Shown here piece by piece: positions 1-7,294 of a DNA stretch of 47,282 nucleotides (its first letter is position 1; every line of letters begins with the position of its first letter). Source of the DNA: Bacteroides sp. (GTDB taxonomy: Bacteria > Bacteroidota > Bacteroidia > Bacteroidales > Muribaculaceae). The notes beneath the pieces are model-generated. The model worked only from the letters and a program-made list of their open reading frames with translations, did no database searches and had not been told where the DNA came from. The stretch covers positions 1 through 47,282 of the forward strand of contig JAAVBC010000021.1 of the NCBI GenBank assembly GCA_014803765.1. The letters run 5' to 3'. The translations under genes were made by a program, and so were the position numbers.

Positions 1-471
1 AGATTGTTGGAAAGAATCCAAAATCCTCTCTTCTTCCAGCGTCTGAATAATCTTGAAATCAAAGGGACCCAATGGCAAGCCTACGGCAATCTTCAACTGC
101 TGCAAAATCCATTTAAAGGACCGGTGATAATCCATCGCTCCGACTCAGAGGCTATCTTAAATGCAAAGCATCGCAGATGGAAGCATCTGTATGATAATGG
201 CGGCGTACTGGTCTCGCCATTCATTTCTCAAGCTGAAAAAGAAGTCAGGCGAGAGTGTGAAGACGCGGGAGGTAAGATTATCCTCATTTCCAAACAGCCA
301 TTCGGTGAGCGCCGGAAACCGGCTGCCCATGATTTCGAGCAATGCTCCCGAGGCTCCTTATTGATTCTTGCTCCCGTCATTCCTCTCCCTCCCGGCAGAG
401 AAACCTTCCTCTTCCTTAATTCGATTGCAGAATTTATCACCGATATAATGCCGAAAAGCACCTCCCGATAA
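1..471 (+). CDS. DprA/SLOG-like protein, C-terminal part (cut by window edge)
   Basis: The reading frame is open to the left edge, and the first possible start in the window is a TTG at 4, so the true start probably lies upstream. About 155 residues are visible. The pattern 'YGNLQLLQNP', then 'VIIHRSDSE', then 'GGVLVSPFISQAEKEV', then 'GKIILISKQPF' and 'GSLLILAPV' resembles a small Bacteroidetes family with a DprA/SLOG Rossmann-like fold, in which a strand is followed by a serine-rich loop, an 'S..EKEV' helix and a late 'LLIL(A/S)P' strand. Members are often found in accessory regions. The exact role is unknown; nucleotide or DNA binding is only inferred from the fold. The assignment rests on motif resemblance, so the family is moderately likely and the function open. 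An antisense frame covers much of the 3' half and is judged spurious. Confidence 0.55.
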   Translation, partial: RLLERIQNPLFFQRLNNLEIKGTQWQAYGNLQLLQNPFKGPVIIHRSDSEAILNAKHRRWKHLYDNGGVLVSPFISQAEKEVRRECEDAGGKIILISKQPFGERRKPAAHDFEQCSRGSLLILAPVIPLPPGRETFLFLNSIAEFITDIMPKSTSR

Positions 472-629
472 TTGGGGACAATCTTAACATCACTTCCACC
501 GGCAATCCGTTTGTATGTAACTTTGAATTTACCATCATAACTCTTCAAGAGCATCTCCTTATCAAATTCCTCAATATGACGGGCATATATTTTGGAATAA
601 ATTTTAAGCATATTCAATAAGATTTTATT

Positions 630-659
630 TTGAATATTAGATAATTGTTATTACATTTG
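630..659 (+). promoter_or_regulatory. Bacteroidetes-type promoter for the MNT/HEPN cluster
   Basis: A TTG at 630-632 (inside TTTTG) is followed after 19 nt by TACATTTG at 652-659. This fits the Bacteroidetes -33/-7 consensus (TTG and TAnnTTTG). Transcription would start near 665, about 80 nt before the first nucleotidyltransferase gene. Confidence 0.6.
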
Positions 660-666
660 CGCAAAA

Positions 667-711
667 GCGGTGTGACTAACTATATCTCAAATAGACTCCA
701 CTGTACACCGC
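667..711. repeat. Inverted repeat at predicted transcript start (possible operator)
   Basis: GCGGTGT at 667-673 is repeated inverted as ACACCGC at 705-711, with a 31-nt spacer. The left arm sits on the predicted transcription start of the MNT/HEPN cluster. It could be a binding site for autorepression, which is usual for toxin-antitoxin operons. The 7-bp arms are short and chance is possible. Confidence 0.3.
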
Positions 712-745
712 ACCGTAGCGGGGCTAAGGGGAACAACGAGTAGAA

Positions 746-1084
746 ATGCTTACGGAATTTCTGAAAATAAAACCTACTGAAATGAATGAACGTATTAAAA
801 GTTTGATTCCGAAAATACAGGAGTATATGAAGACCAAGCCAATTCTCAGGGCTTGGTTATTCGGTTCTTATTCCCGCGGAGAGGAGACCCCGGAAAGCGA
901 TATCGATATTCTTGTAGATTATGATGAATCAAAAGGAATGGTTTCCCTTTTTAAAATGGGGGGAATGCTTATGGATCTCACTGCCATAACGGGAACCCAA
1001 GTAGATTTAGTAGAACGGAGAGGACTTAAGGCTTTCGCGCGTGCTTCTGTAGATAATGATAAAATATTAATTTATGAGAGATAA
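746..1084 (+). CDS. MNT-type nucleotidyltransferase (antitoxin-like), pair 1
   Basis: This 112-aa protein has the minimal nucleotidyltransferase signature GSYSRGEETPESDIDILV at about residues 40-57, which includes the GS loop and the DxD metal-binding aspartates. Proteins of this family pair with HEPN RNases in type VII toxin-antitoxin systems. There the MNT partner can neutralise the HEPN toxin by adding AMP near the HEPN active site. The stop codon overlaps the start of the following HEPN gene by 11 nt, the usual coupled layout. The start could also be the internal Met at residue 13 (782). The catalytic motif appears intact, while its neighbour's is not. Family assignment is firm; an antitoxin role in this locus is inferred from the pairing. 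Confidence 0.85.
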   Translation: MLTEFLKIKPTEMNERIKSLIPKIQEYMKTKPILRAWLFGSYSRGEETPESDIDILVDYDESKGMVSLFKMGGMLMDLTAITGTQVDLVERRGLKAFARASVDNDKILIYER

Positions 1085-1352
1085 CCTTAGGGATCCAGGT
1101 CGTCTACGACACATGTTGGAGATGGCTGTATTACTACAAAAAGAAAAGGAGAATCATTCTTTGGAATCCATTAAAAATGATCCTATCTTATTTTATGGAT
1201 TGACAAAAATGACTGAAATAATTGGAGAAGCTGCCTATAAAATCACAAAAGAATTTAAGGACAGCCACCAAGAATTACCATGGAATGAAATTCAAGGAAT
1301 GAGACAATACATAACTCCAGTAAATTCCTTAAAATTCAAGAATCATGTCTGA
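1074..1352 (+). CDS. HEPN (DUF86) toxin-like protein, truncated before the RNase motif
   Basis: This 92-aa protein matches the N-terminal two thirds of DUF86/HepT proteins, with a helix 'DPGRLRHMLEM', then 'EIIGEAAYKITKEFK' and 'LPWNEIQGMR'. In intact members the last motif runs on as R-x4-6-H (typically 'GMR..LVHGYY') and then another ~30 residues. Here the sequence changes after 'GMRQYI' to 'TPVNSLKFKNHV' and stops, so the catalytic His and the last helix are missing. The tail reads like the AT-rich leader of the next gene, which suggests a deletion joining the two. The product is probably unable to cut RNA. It overlaps the upstream nucleotidyltransferase by 11 nt and the downstream small gene by 8 nt. 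Confidence 0.75.
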   Translation: MRDNLRDPGRLRHMLEMAVLLQKEKENHSLESIKNDPILFYGLTKMTEIIGEAAYKITKEFKDSHQELPWNEIQGMRQYITPVNSLKFKNHV

Positions 1353-1530
1353 ACAGGAAGAATTAAAATTATTCGAAAAAATTGAGAAAGGGTTGTCGAA
1401 ATCTTTTGAAAATTTACTACACCGTAAAGCGGCACTTGGACAAGACATGGTCTTTGCTGATGAAAACGGACAGCCTCGTATTGTCTCCGCCCGCAAAACC
1501 CTTGAGGAATATGAAAAGAAACACGGCTGA
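1345..1530 (+). CDS. Small 61-aa protein between the MNT/HEPN pairs, unknown function
   Basis: The ATG overlaps the last codons of the truncated HEPN gene by 8 nt. The protein starts with an acidic/basic helix ('EELKLFEKIEKGLSKSFENLL'). It continues with a short strand-rich piece ('GQDMVFADENGQPRIV') and ends with a charged helix. A helix followed by 'vv..dnGkp..v' recalls small Bacteroidetes proteins found beside toxin-antitoxin genes, but no family could be named with confidence. The next nucleotidyltransferase starts 35 nt downstream, so it probably belongs to the same transcript. It could be an antitoxin or an accessory partner; nothing in the sequence decides this. Confidence 0.55.
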   Translation: MSEQEELKLFEKIEKGLSKSFENLLHRKAALGQDMVFADENGQPRIVSARKTLEEYEKKHG

Positions 1531-1565
1531 CCCATACAAACTGATATCAATGAAATCATACATAT

Positions 1566-1904
1566 ATGCCTGAGACTGATAAACATATGTTAATTCTTGA
1601 TGCTTTAAAGAGGAAAGCTGCTGAGATTCTTCCAAAGGGGTCTCAAATGTCTCTGTATGGTTCTCGGGCACGCGGAGATGCCACTCCGGATTCAGATTGG
1701 GATATTCAAATTCTTATTCCGGGAGAAGAGAAAATACCTTTTGACTTTTGGGATAAATACGCCTGGCCTTTGGTATATATTGGTATAACGATGGGAGAAG
1801 AAATAAATCCGAGATTATATTCCTTTGCCGGTTGGTTAAAACGTAGTTTCCTCCCATTTTATAAGAACGTGGAGAGAGATAAACTCACAATCTTTCAAAA
1901 TTGA
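1566..1904 (+). CDS. MNT-type nucleotidyltransferase (antitoxin-like), pair 2
   Basis: This 112-aa protein carries the nucleotidyltransferase signature YGSRARGDATPDSDWDIQIL at about residues 31-50, with the GSxARG loop and the paired aspartates (DxD as DWD). It differs clearly from the first nucleotidyltransferase in the cluster: its C-terminal half contains 'WPLVYIGITMGEEINPRLYS' and a long aromatic stretch. It is therefore a second, separate subfamily rather than a fresh duplication. It is followed 5 nt later by a HEPN-domain gene, the standard pairing. The expected role is AMP transfer to, or sequestration of, the HEPN partner. Confidence 0.85.
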   Translation: MPETDKHMLILDALKRKAAEILPKGSQMSLYGSRARGDATPDSDWDIQILIPGEEKIPFDFWDKYAWPLVYIGITMGEEINPRLYSFAGWLKRSFLPFYKNVERDKLTIFQN

Positions 1905-1909
1905 ATGTT

Positions 1910-2311
1910 ATGACTCTCAAATCTGAAGAAAGAAATACTATTGTAGCATATCGACTCGAAAAAGCAAATTCTACGATCCAACAAGTTAAGGATATTGGGA
2001 ATCTCGGCTATTGGAGTCTTGCTGCCTCCCGATTGTACTATGCAGTCTATTATGCTTGTGTTGCATTGCTTATTCATAATGGGATTGAGGCATCAACACA
2101 TAGAGGAGTTATCAGAATGGTAGGTGACAAATTCGTAAGAACCGGAATTCTTACTCCTGATGATTCAAAGTTGATCGGACGCCTTTTTACAATGCGTCAA
2201 ACCGGAGATTATGACGACCTTTACGATTGGGAAGAATCAGATGTAACCCCTCTGATTCCAAAAGCTGAAGAATTCGTCATGCGGATTTCAAATCTTATTC
2301 ACACGAAATGA
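1910..2311 (+). CDS. HEPN-domain protein (toxin-like), pair 2
   Basis: This 133-aa, mainly helical protein matches the HEPN family typified by 'SRLYYAVYYACVALLIHNGI', 'STHRGVIRMV' and a late 'RQTGDYDD'. The spacing resembles PF05168-like HEPN proteins, in which R-x-Y-Y-A opens the central helices and R..GDY closes them. The start was set at the ATG at 1910, 5 nt after the stop of the paired nucleotidyltransferase; an upstream in-frame TTG at 1901 would overlap that gene. Unlike the first HEPN in this cluster, it looks full length. RNase or AMP-acceptor activity is inferred from the family. A perfect hairpin follows it at 2368-2395. Confidence 0.8.
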   Translation: MTLKSEERNTIVAYRLEKANSTIQQVKDIGNLGYWSLAASRLYYAVYYACVALLIHNGIEASTHRGVIRMVGDKFVRTGILTPDDSKLIGRLFTMRQTGDYDDLYDWEESDVTPLIPKAEEFVMRISNLIHTK

Positions 2312-2367
2312 AGAAAGGATATTGTACTTCTCTGACTCAGCTAAAAGACGCGCGCTCCAGACTAAAA

Positions 2368-2395
2368 AAGGAGAAAAGCGGGGGCTTTTCTCCTT
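2368..2395. terminator. Bidirectional intrinsic terminator
   Basis: A perfect 12-bp stem (2368-2379 with 2384-2395) closes a GGGG loop. A run of A before the stem gives a T tract on the minus strand, and a T-rich stretch follows on the plus strand. It lies between the converging HEPN gene and the small minus-strand gene and can serve both. Confidence 0.8.
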
Positions 2396-2436
2396 GATGT
2401 TTCTTTTTGTTGATAATTGATGGGATGGAAGCGGGA

Positions 2437-2607
2437 TTATTTCTTGCCGAAGAGACCGGAAACTGTATCTGTCACCTTGTCTTTTACTTCTTCTATCACT
2501 TCTTTCCCTTTTTCTGTGGATGCAAATTCTTTTACTTTCTCCACCGCCGCCTGTACCTTCTCATCCTTTAAGAGATCCCCGGCTTTGTCTTTTAATTCGT
2601 CTAACAT
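2437..2607 (-). CDS. Small 56-aa charged helical protein, unknown function
   Basis: Reading the minus strand from the ATG at 2607 gives a 56-residue protein rich in Lys, Glu, Asp and Val. It is almost certainly one or two amphipathic helices, with 'LKDKAGDLLKDEKV' and 'KEVIEEVKDKVTDTVSGLFGKK' as typical stretches. There is no signal peptide and no Cys. It is spaced like LEA/YtxH-type or apolipoprotein-like stress proteins, but no family is recognised. A perfect terminator hairpin lies 42 nt beyond its stop, which supports a real transcribed gene. The opposite-strand frame over the same region is Ser/Thr/Phe-rich and is its shadow. Whether it belongs to the methionine transcript from above or has its own promoter is unclear. 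Confidence 0.65.
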   Translation of the reverse strand: MLDELKDKAGDLLKDEKVQAAVEKVKEFASTEKGKEVIEEVKDKVTDTVSGLFGKK

Positions 2608-2807
2608 AACAACTTGTTTTTAATAATTATACTTGCCTATCCTCGCCGGGATTTTACCTCCGGTTTCCACTTTTTCAAGCCTTCCCGAAATTTACTCCTC
2701 TTCAGGATAGTATCTCTATAACATTAAAAGCTGCCAATTAGTTGCAAATTACTTTTCGTCTTGCGGTTAAAAATTATTAATTCACCGGCATGAGGATTAT
2801 TCTTTAA

Positions 2808-3128
2808 TCATATTGAATCGGGTTCCCAGCGATGGCGCTTCAAATCAACATTACCATTTGGGCGAAATGCTATCCCCTCCTTCGCCAACCGGGCAGGTTG
2901 ACTCAGCCAATGAGGAGCCGTGCGCCCGACAGCGTTTACAACCCGATGGCAAGGTACTTCTCCGTCGGGTCCAATCATTGACAGAATCCTTCCTACAAGC
3001 CGTGCATGAGTCGGACTCCCTGCCAACGCCGCAATATCACCGTAAGTAGACACCTTTCCATAGGGAATCTCTTTTACAATCTCCCTGACCGCCCTGGCAA
3101 ACTCTATCTTATCTATCCGATTATTCAT
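2808..3128 (-). CDS. MGMT-family (O6-alkylguanine DNA alkyltransferase-like) protein
   Basis: This 106-aa protein matches the C-terminal DNA-binding and active-site domain of the MGMT/Ogt family. It has 'IPYGKVSTYGDIAALAG' (helix-turn-helix entry), 'LVGRILS' and the active-site motif PCHRVV. The Cys is kept, so it is not a typical Trp-containing alkyltransferase-like protein, where the motif reads PWHR. It lacks the N-terminal domain of full-length Ogt, as in the short YbaZ-like group. The ATG at 3128 was preferred over an upstream in-frame GTG at 3185, since family similarity begins with 'NNRIDKIEFARAVREIV'. It is the last gene of the probable methionine operon. The role is probably repair or recognition of alkylated guanine; why it sits with methionine genes is unknown. 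Confidence 0.8.
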   Translation of the reverse strand: MNNRIDKIEFARAVREIVKEIPYGKVSTYGDIAALAGSPTHARLVGRILSMIGPDGEVPCHRVVNAVGRTAPHWLSQPARLAKEGIAFRPNGNVDLKRHRWEPDSI

Positions 3129-3200
3129 ATAGATATAAGTTGAGACAACTCTCCCTTTTACACGTATATAAGTGAGAACAGCCACTCCCGGTCCTTCGCA

Positions 3201-3548
3201 TTACGAACGGATATGATGAGGCATCTCGGCGGGAATCACCATTGAGAGTTCTACAAGTCCTGCAATCTTTCCTTCATGAGTCCAGGGAGTCTGAAAAATC
3301 ATCTTATGGACACCGTGCTTTTCGATAGTATAGCAGTTTGAGCCGCCCTCTGTTAGCAAACGGGCGATTATCCCACGCGAATTGGGATTATGACATTCAA
3401 GGAGATTCTTACCGATAAGTCGGTCGGTGCCTTCGGCGAAAGTGTCGCGGGATTTCTGATTCATGTAGATAATGTTGCAGTCGGCATCGCAGACAGTCAC
3501 CGCGCAATTCATGCCGTATGCCCAATCGGGAATATTTATGGATTTCAT
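3201..3548 (-). CDS. Stand-alone PAS-domain protein
   Basis: This 115-aa protein is a single PAS domain with nothing attached. It starts 'WAYGMNCAVTVCDADCNIIYMNQKSRDTF', then 'LIGKNLLECHNPNSRGIIARLL', and ends with 'MIFQTPWTHEGKIAGLVELSMVI'. The 'CHxPxSR' loop resembles the PAS domain found at the C-terminus of DUF438 proteins. It contains five Cys, three of them close together near the N-terminus (residues about 15-24) and one in the CH loop, so redox, metal or haem sensing is possible but unproven. It starts 17 nt after metH and is probably co-transcribed. With no output domain it would have to act by binding a partner. Confidence 0.75.
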   Translation of the reverse strand: MKSINIPDWAYGMNCAVTVCDADCNIIYMNQKSRDTFAEGTDRLIGKNLLECHNPNSRGIIARLLTEGGSNCYTIEKHGVHKMIFQTPWTHEGKIAGLVELSMVIPAEMPHHIRS

Positions 3549-3565
3549 AAATTATATGATATGGA

Positions 3566-6500
3566 TTAGATTTTTGTGGATAACAATGCCTGAAGTCTTT
3601 CCACCGTAAGTCCGCGTCTGCGGGCATAATCCTGCAGAGTTGCCTCACTGATGTGGGGAATATCAAAATATCTGGCGGTAGGCGAAGCTATAATCAGCCC
3701 GGTCGTAGTAGCCGACGGGCGCAAAGCGCCATTCTCCGTAAGCTGCACTCCCATAGAGACATAGTCAAGAATCTTATCGGCTTCAAACACGAGAGTCTGG
3801 TCAGGAATCGAAGGATAACCGATCGCCGGACGAATACCGCGCGGCGTTTCAAGCTGCCAGAGGTCATCATGTGTTATAGTATGAATATACTCGGTGGCTG
3901 CCTCAGCCAATCGATCGGCAAGGCTCTGCACGAGGAGCCGATGATAATCATCATCACAAAGACCTGCATTTTCCGCTTCCTCCAGCATCTCTCCGGCAGT
4001 CACACAGAAGAGTCCGAGCCAATCATTCTCAGGCGCGATGAAGTCAGCGACTGCTACTCCATGCTCCCCTTCCTGACGAATCGTCGGGAATAGCAATTCA
4101 TTGCTGTTCCCCTCTTTATCCTGATAACGGATATAGATATCATCCCCTTTGGAATATGCCGGAAGCAGCGCTATCCTTGCTAGCAATTTCAATCCAATTT
4201 TCTCAAGCGCATCCAGCTTCAGGTTGGCGTCGGCAATCAACTTCTCCGACTCTTCCGAAGCCACAGATTTTCTCATAGTGGGACTGATCTGCCACACATG
4301 AAGAAATGCTTTGAAATTTATAAACTTACGCACATCGGCAATAGCTATTTCAAAGTCATTTATGCCGGGATTCTTAGGCGCCGGCACAGGCATCACCCGG
4401 CTCCCTGCATCGGAATGATGATGACCCGAACAGCAAGGACATCCGGCAACTCTCCCGGATTTTTCTGCCGAAGGAGTTACAGACTTGCGCTTCTTCTCTT
4501 CATACTCCCCACGAAGTGCTTCCTGACTATCCGCAATACGCTTACGGGCATCTCCGGCAGTGAGTTTATCCGCGAGTTCTGCCGCCGCCACGGGAAGCGC
4601 CGCCGCATCGCGTGTATGAAGCACAATTCCGGAATAGACAGGCGCAATCTTCACGGCTGTATGCAGCGGAGAGGTAGTGGCACCCCCGACACATATTGTC
4701 ACATCCGTCATACCCTCCTTTTCAAGCAGTTCGGCGACATTACACATCTCAGCGAGTGAGGGAGTAATCAAACCGCTTAATCCGAGGAATTTCGCACCCG
4801 TTGCCTTGAGAGTCTCGATTATCTTTGAGGGTTCCACCATCACCCCGAGATCTATTACCTCAAATCCGCTGCAACGAAGCACAACCCCTACAATATTCTT
4901 GCCGATATCATGCACATCCCCTTTTACGGTTGCAAGCACAAATTTTTTCTCTCCGGAATCTTCTCCGGCATTTCCACCAGCGCTACCCTCGGCGTTGGCA
5001 GTCTCCTTTTCTATCACGGGAGTGAGATATTCAATAGCTTTTTTCATGACAGCAGCCGAACGGACCACCTGCGGCAAAAACATTCTCCCGGCTCCGAACT
5101 CATCGCCGACATTCTGCATTGCAGCCATCAGGCGGTTCTTCACGACACCCATCGCCGAACCCTCCTCTACGAGCGCTTCATCGAGGAGAGCATTCAGGTT
5201 TGTGTCAAGTCCTTTTTCCACAAGGTGTTCGAGAGTATCTTTCAGTTTAGCCTTGGGAGGGGCAACCGGTGAAGTCGCTGCTCCGGCAGCCGCGGCTTTC
5301 GCACGCTTCTTCGCTTCATCCTCCTCACGCATTCTCCCCGCTTCCTCCAGGAGTCGGCTGACAGCATCCTCACGCCGACAGAAAATCACATCCTCAATCT
5401 TCTCTCTCAAATCCACAGGCACACTATCGATATCAAGCGATGATGAAGGATTGACGATTGCCATATCCATCCCGCGCAAGGAGGCATGATGCAGGAACAC
5501 AGTGTGCATCGCCTCACGCAGACGATTTATTCCGCGGAAAGAAAAAGAAAGATTGCTGACACCCCCGCTCACTTTCGCGCCGGGCAGATTCTTCTTTATC
5601 CACTCTACGGCTTCCAGAAAATCCAGAGCATAGCGATCATGCTCGGGCATACCCGTTGCGATAGTGAGGATGTTGGGGTCAAAGATAATTTCTTCTGCTT
5701 TCCATCCATTCTCCAAGAGCAGCCTATAGGCACGCTGACATATTTCTATACGGCGTTCAAAATCAGTAGCCTGCCCTTTCTCATCAAAAGCCATGACTAC
5801 CACCGTCGCGCCGAGACGACGAATCTCCGCTGCGTGAGCGAGGAATTTAGTTTCCCCCTCTTTGAGTGATATGGAGTTCACTATTGGTCTGCCCTGAATG
5901 CGGCGCAACGCTCTTCTTACGACTTCCATATCCGACGAATCTATCATCAGCGGAAGGGAGGAAGTGGCAACCTCAGCGCCGAGGAGCATCACGAATCTCT
6001 CCATCTCTTCAGGCGCATCAAGCATACCATCGTCCATATTGATATCCAGGACTCCTGCACCTTTTTTCACCTGCGCTATGGCGATCTCCATTGCTTCCGA
6101 TGCATTCCCCTCCCCTATCAGTCGCAGAAATTTTCGACTTCCTGCTACATTGCATCGCTCCCCGACCTTAAGGAATCCCGACTCCTCCGACAAATCGAGC
6201 GGAAGAAGTCCGGAAAGATGCATCACTCCCGATTGTGACGCGGGAATTACACGTGGAGCAGCCTCTGCCGCTTCCCCCTTCACTATCTCGGCAATTGCCC
6301 GGATATGATCAGGGGTTGTGCCGCAACACCCACCGACAATATTCAACTTGCCGGATTTCAACATCGGACGCAGGGCATCAGCCATCATCTCCGGGGTCTG
6401 TGTATAACGCCCGAGTTCATCAGGGAGTCCGGCATTAGGATGCATCGACACTGCATAAGGAATCTCCTGCAATTCTTCAATCATTTCTCCGAGGGCATCC

Positions 6501-7219
6501 GCACCGAACCCACAGTTAAGTCCTATCGCTATCGGATCAGCATGGCGGACAGAATTCACAAAAGCTTTCAAAGTCTGACCCGAGAGAGTGCGTCCCTGCT
6601 CCGTCAGGGTGGCGGAGATCATCAGAGGCAATTTCTTACCGGTTTGTGAAAAAGCGTCCATTATTCCGGCTATTCCTGCCTTTGCATTGAGCGTATCAAA
6701 CGCCGTCTCAAGCATCAATATGTCCACACCCCCCTCAATCAATGCGACTGCCTGCTCCCGGAAACTTTCAGCCATCTTCTCGAAATCTACGCCGGAGCTA
6801 TCACCCCCTATACTGAGAGCTACATTCGAGGGTCCCATACTGCCTGCCACATAGACCTTCCTGCCCGCGTTATCCGCCACACTTCTTGCAATTTCAGCAG
6901 CCGCGCGATTGATATCTCCGACAAGCGTCTCAGCGCCGTATTCAGCCATCGAAACAGCGTTGGCGTTGAATGAGCACGTCTCAATGATATCGGCGCCGGC
7001 ATTGACATAGCGGGAATGAATATCGGCGATTATTTCGGGATGCGTCAGGCAAAGAAGATCATTCGCTCCTTTCGGATTAATTTGCGAAGGAATCGGGAGA
7101 TTCCCGCGAAAATCCTCTGACGTAAGATTAAATTGCTGAATCATAGTGCCCATTGCTCCATCAAGCACAAGCACTTCCTTACTCAATCGCCCACGTATAT
7201 CATTCAAAGACTCACTCAT
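3566..7219 (-). CDS. metH: Cobalamin-dependent methionine synthase
   Basis: This 1217-aa cytoplasmic enzyme moves the methyl group of 5-methyltetrahydrofolate through cobalamin to homocysteine. All modules appear in order. The homocysteine domain is about residues 5-325, with zinc-ligand cysteines in 'GLNCGFGA' and 'GGCCGTTP'. The pterin-binding domain is about 345-610 ('GERCNVAGSRKF', 'DINMDDGM'). The B12 cap and binding domains are about 660-890, with DVHDIGKNIVGVVL supplying the cobalt-ligand His. The activation domain is about 945-1217 ('VADFIAPE', 'RGIRPAIGYPS'). A Cys/His-rich linker, AGCPCCSGHHHSD near residue 928, is unusual. The ATG at 7219 was chosen over a TTG at 7225. It follows metF by 75 nt and precedes the PAS gene by 17 nt. 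Confidence 0.97.
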   Translation of the reverse strand: MSESLNDIRGRLSKEVLVLDGAMGTMIQQFNLTSEDFRGNLPIPSQINPKGANDLLCLTHPEIIADIHSRYVNAGADIIETCSFNANAVSMAEYGAETLVGDINRAAAEIARSVADNAGRKVYVAGSMGPSNVALSIGGDSSGVDFEKMAESFREQAVALIEGGVDILMLETAFDTLNAKAGIAGIMDAFSQTGKKLPLMISATLTEQGRTLSGQTLKAFVNSVRHADPIAIGLNCGFGADALGEMIEELQEIPYAVSMHPNAGLPDELGRYTQTPEMMADALRPMLKSGKLNIVGGCCGTTPDHIRAIAEIVKGEAAEAAPRVIPASQSGVMHLSGLLPLDLSEESGFLKVGERCNVAGSRKFLRLIGEGNASEAMEIAIAQVKKGAGVLDINMDDGMLDAPEEMERFVMLLGAEVATSSLPLMIDSSDMEVVRRALRRIQGRPIVNSISLKEGETKFLAHAAEIRRLGATVVVMAFDEKGQATDFERRIEICQRAYRLLLENGWKAEEIIFDPNILTIATGMPEHDRYALDFLEAVEWIKKNLPGAKVSGGVSNLSFSFRGINRLREAMHTVFLHHASLRGMDMAIVNPSSSLDIDSVPVDLREKIEDVIFCRREDAVSRLLEEAGRMREEDEAKKRAKAAAAGAATSPVAPPKAKLKDTLEHLVEKGLDTNLNALLDEALVEEGSAMGVVKNRLMAAMQNVGDEFGAGRMFLPQVVRSAAVMKKAIEYLTPVIEKETANAEGSAGGNAGEDSGEKKFVLATVKGDVHDIGKNIVGVVLRCSGFEVIDLGVMVEPSKIIETLKATGAKFLGLSGLITPSLAEMCNVAELLEKEGMTDVTICVGGATTSPLHTAVKIAPVYSGIVLHTRDAAALPVAAAELADKLTAGDARKRIADSQEALRGEYEEKKRKSVTPSAEKSGRVAGCPCCSGHHHSDAGSRVMPVPAPKNPGINDFEIAIADVRKFINFKAFLHVWQISPTMRKSVASEESEKLIADANLKLDALEKIGLKLLARIALLPAYSKGDDIYIRYQDKEGNSNELLFPTIRQEGEHGVAVADFIAPENDWLGLFCVTAGEMLEEAENAGLCDDDYHRLLVQSLADRLAEAATEYIHTITHDDLWQLETPRGIRPAIGYPSIPDQTLVFEADKILDYVSMGVQLTENGALRPSATTTGLIIASPTARYFDIPHISEATLQDYARRRGLTVERLQALLSTKI

Positions 7220-7294
7220 TTTCAATATTTTTCCAATCCCTGATTCAGGATCATTCAGTTCTGTTCAATTATTAATCTATGGATTGCAGACACA

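Noticed and set aside
228-617. Minus-strand frame of 129 aa overlapping the SLOG-like gene
   Set aside because: Its second half is the shadow of the better supported plus-strand gene and is low-complexity; only the first ~50 residues (472-617) could be coding and they match nothing I recognise.
4677-5489. Plus-strand frame of 270 aa, Ser/Ala-rich
   Set aside because: Antisense to metH; typical shadow of a GC-rich coding frame.
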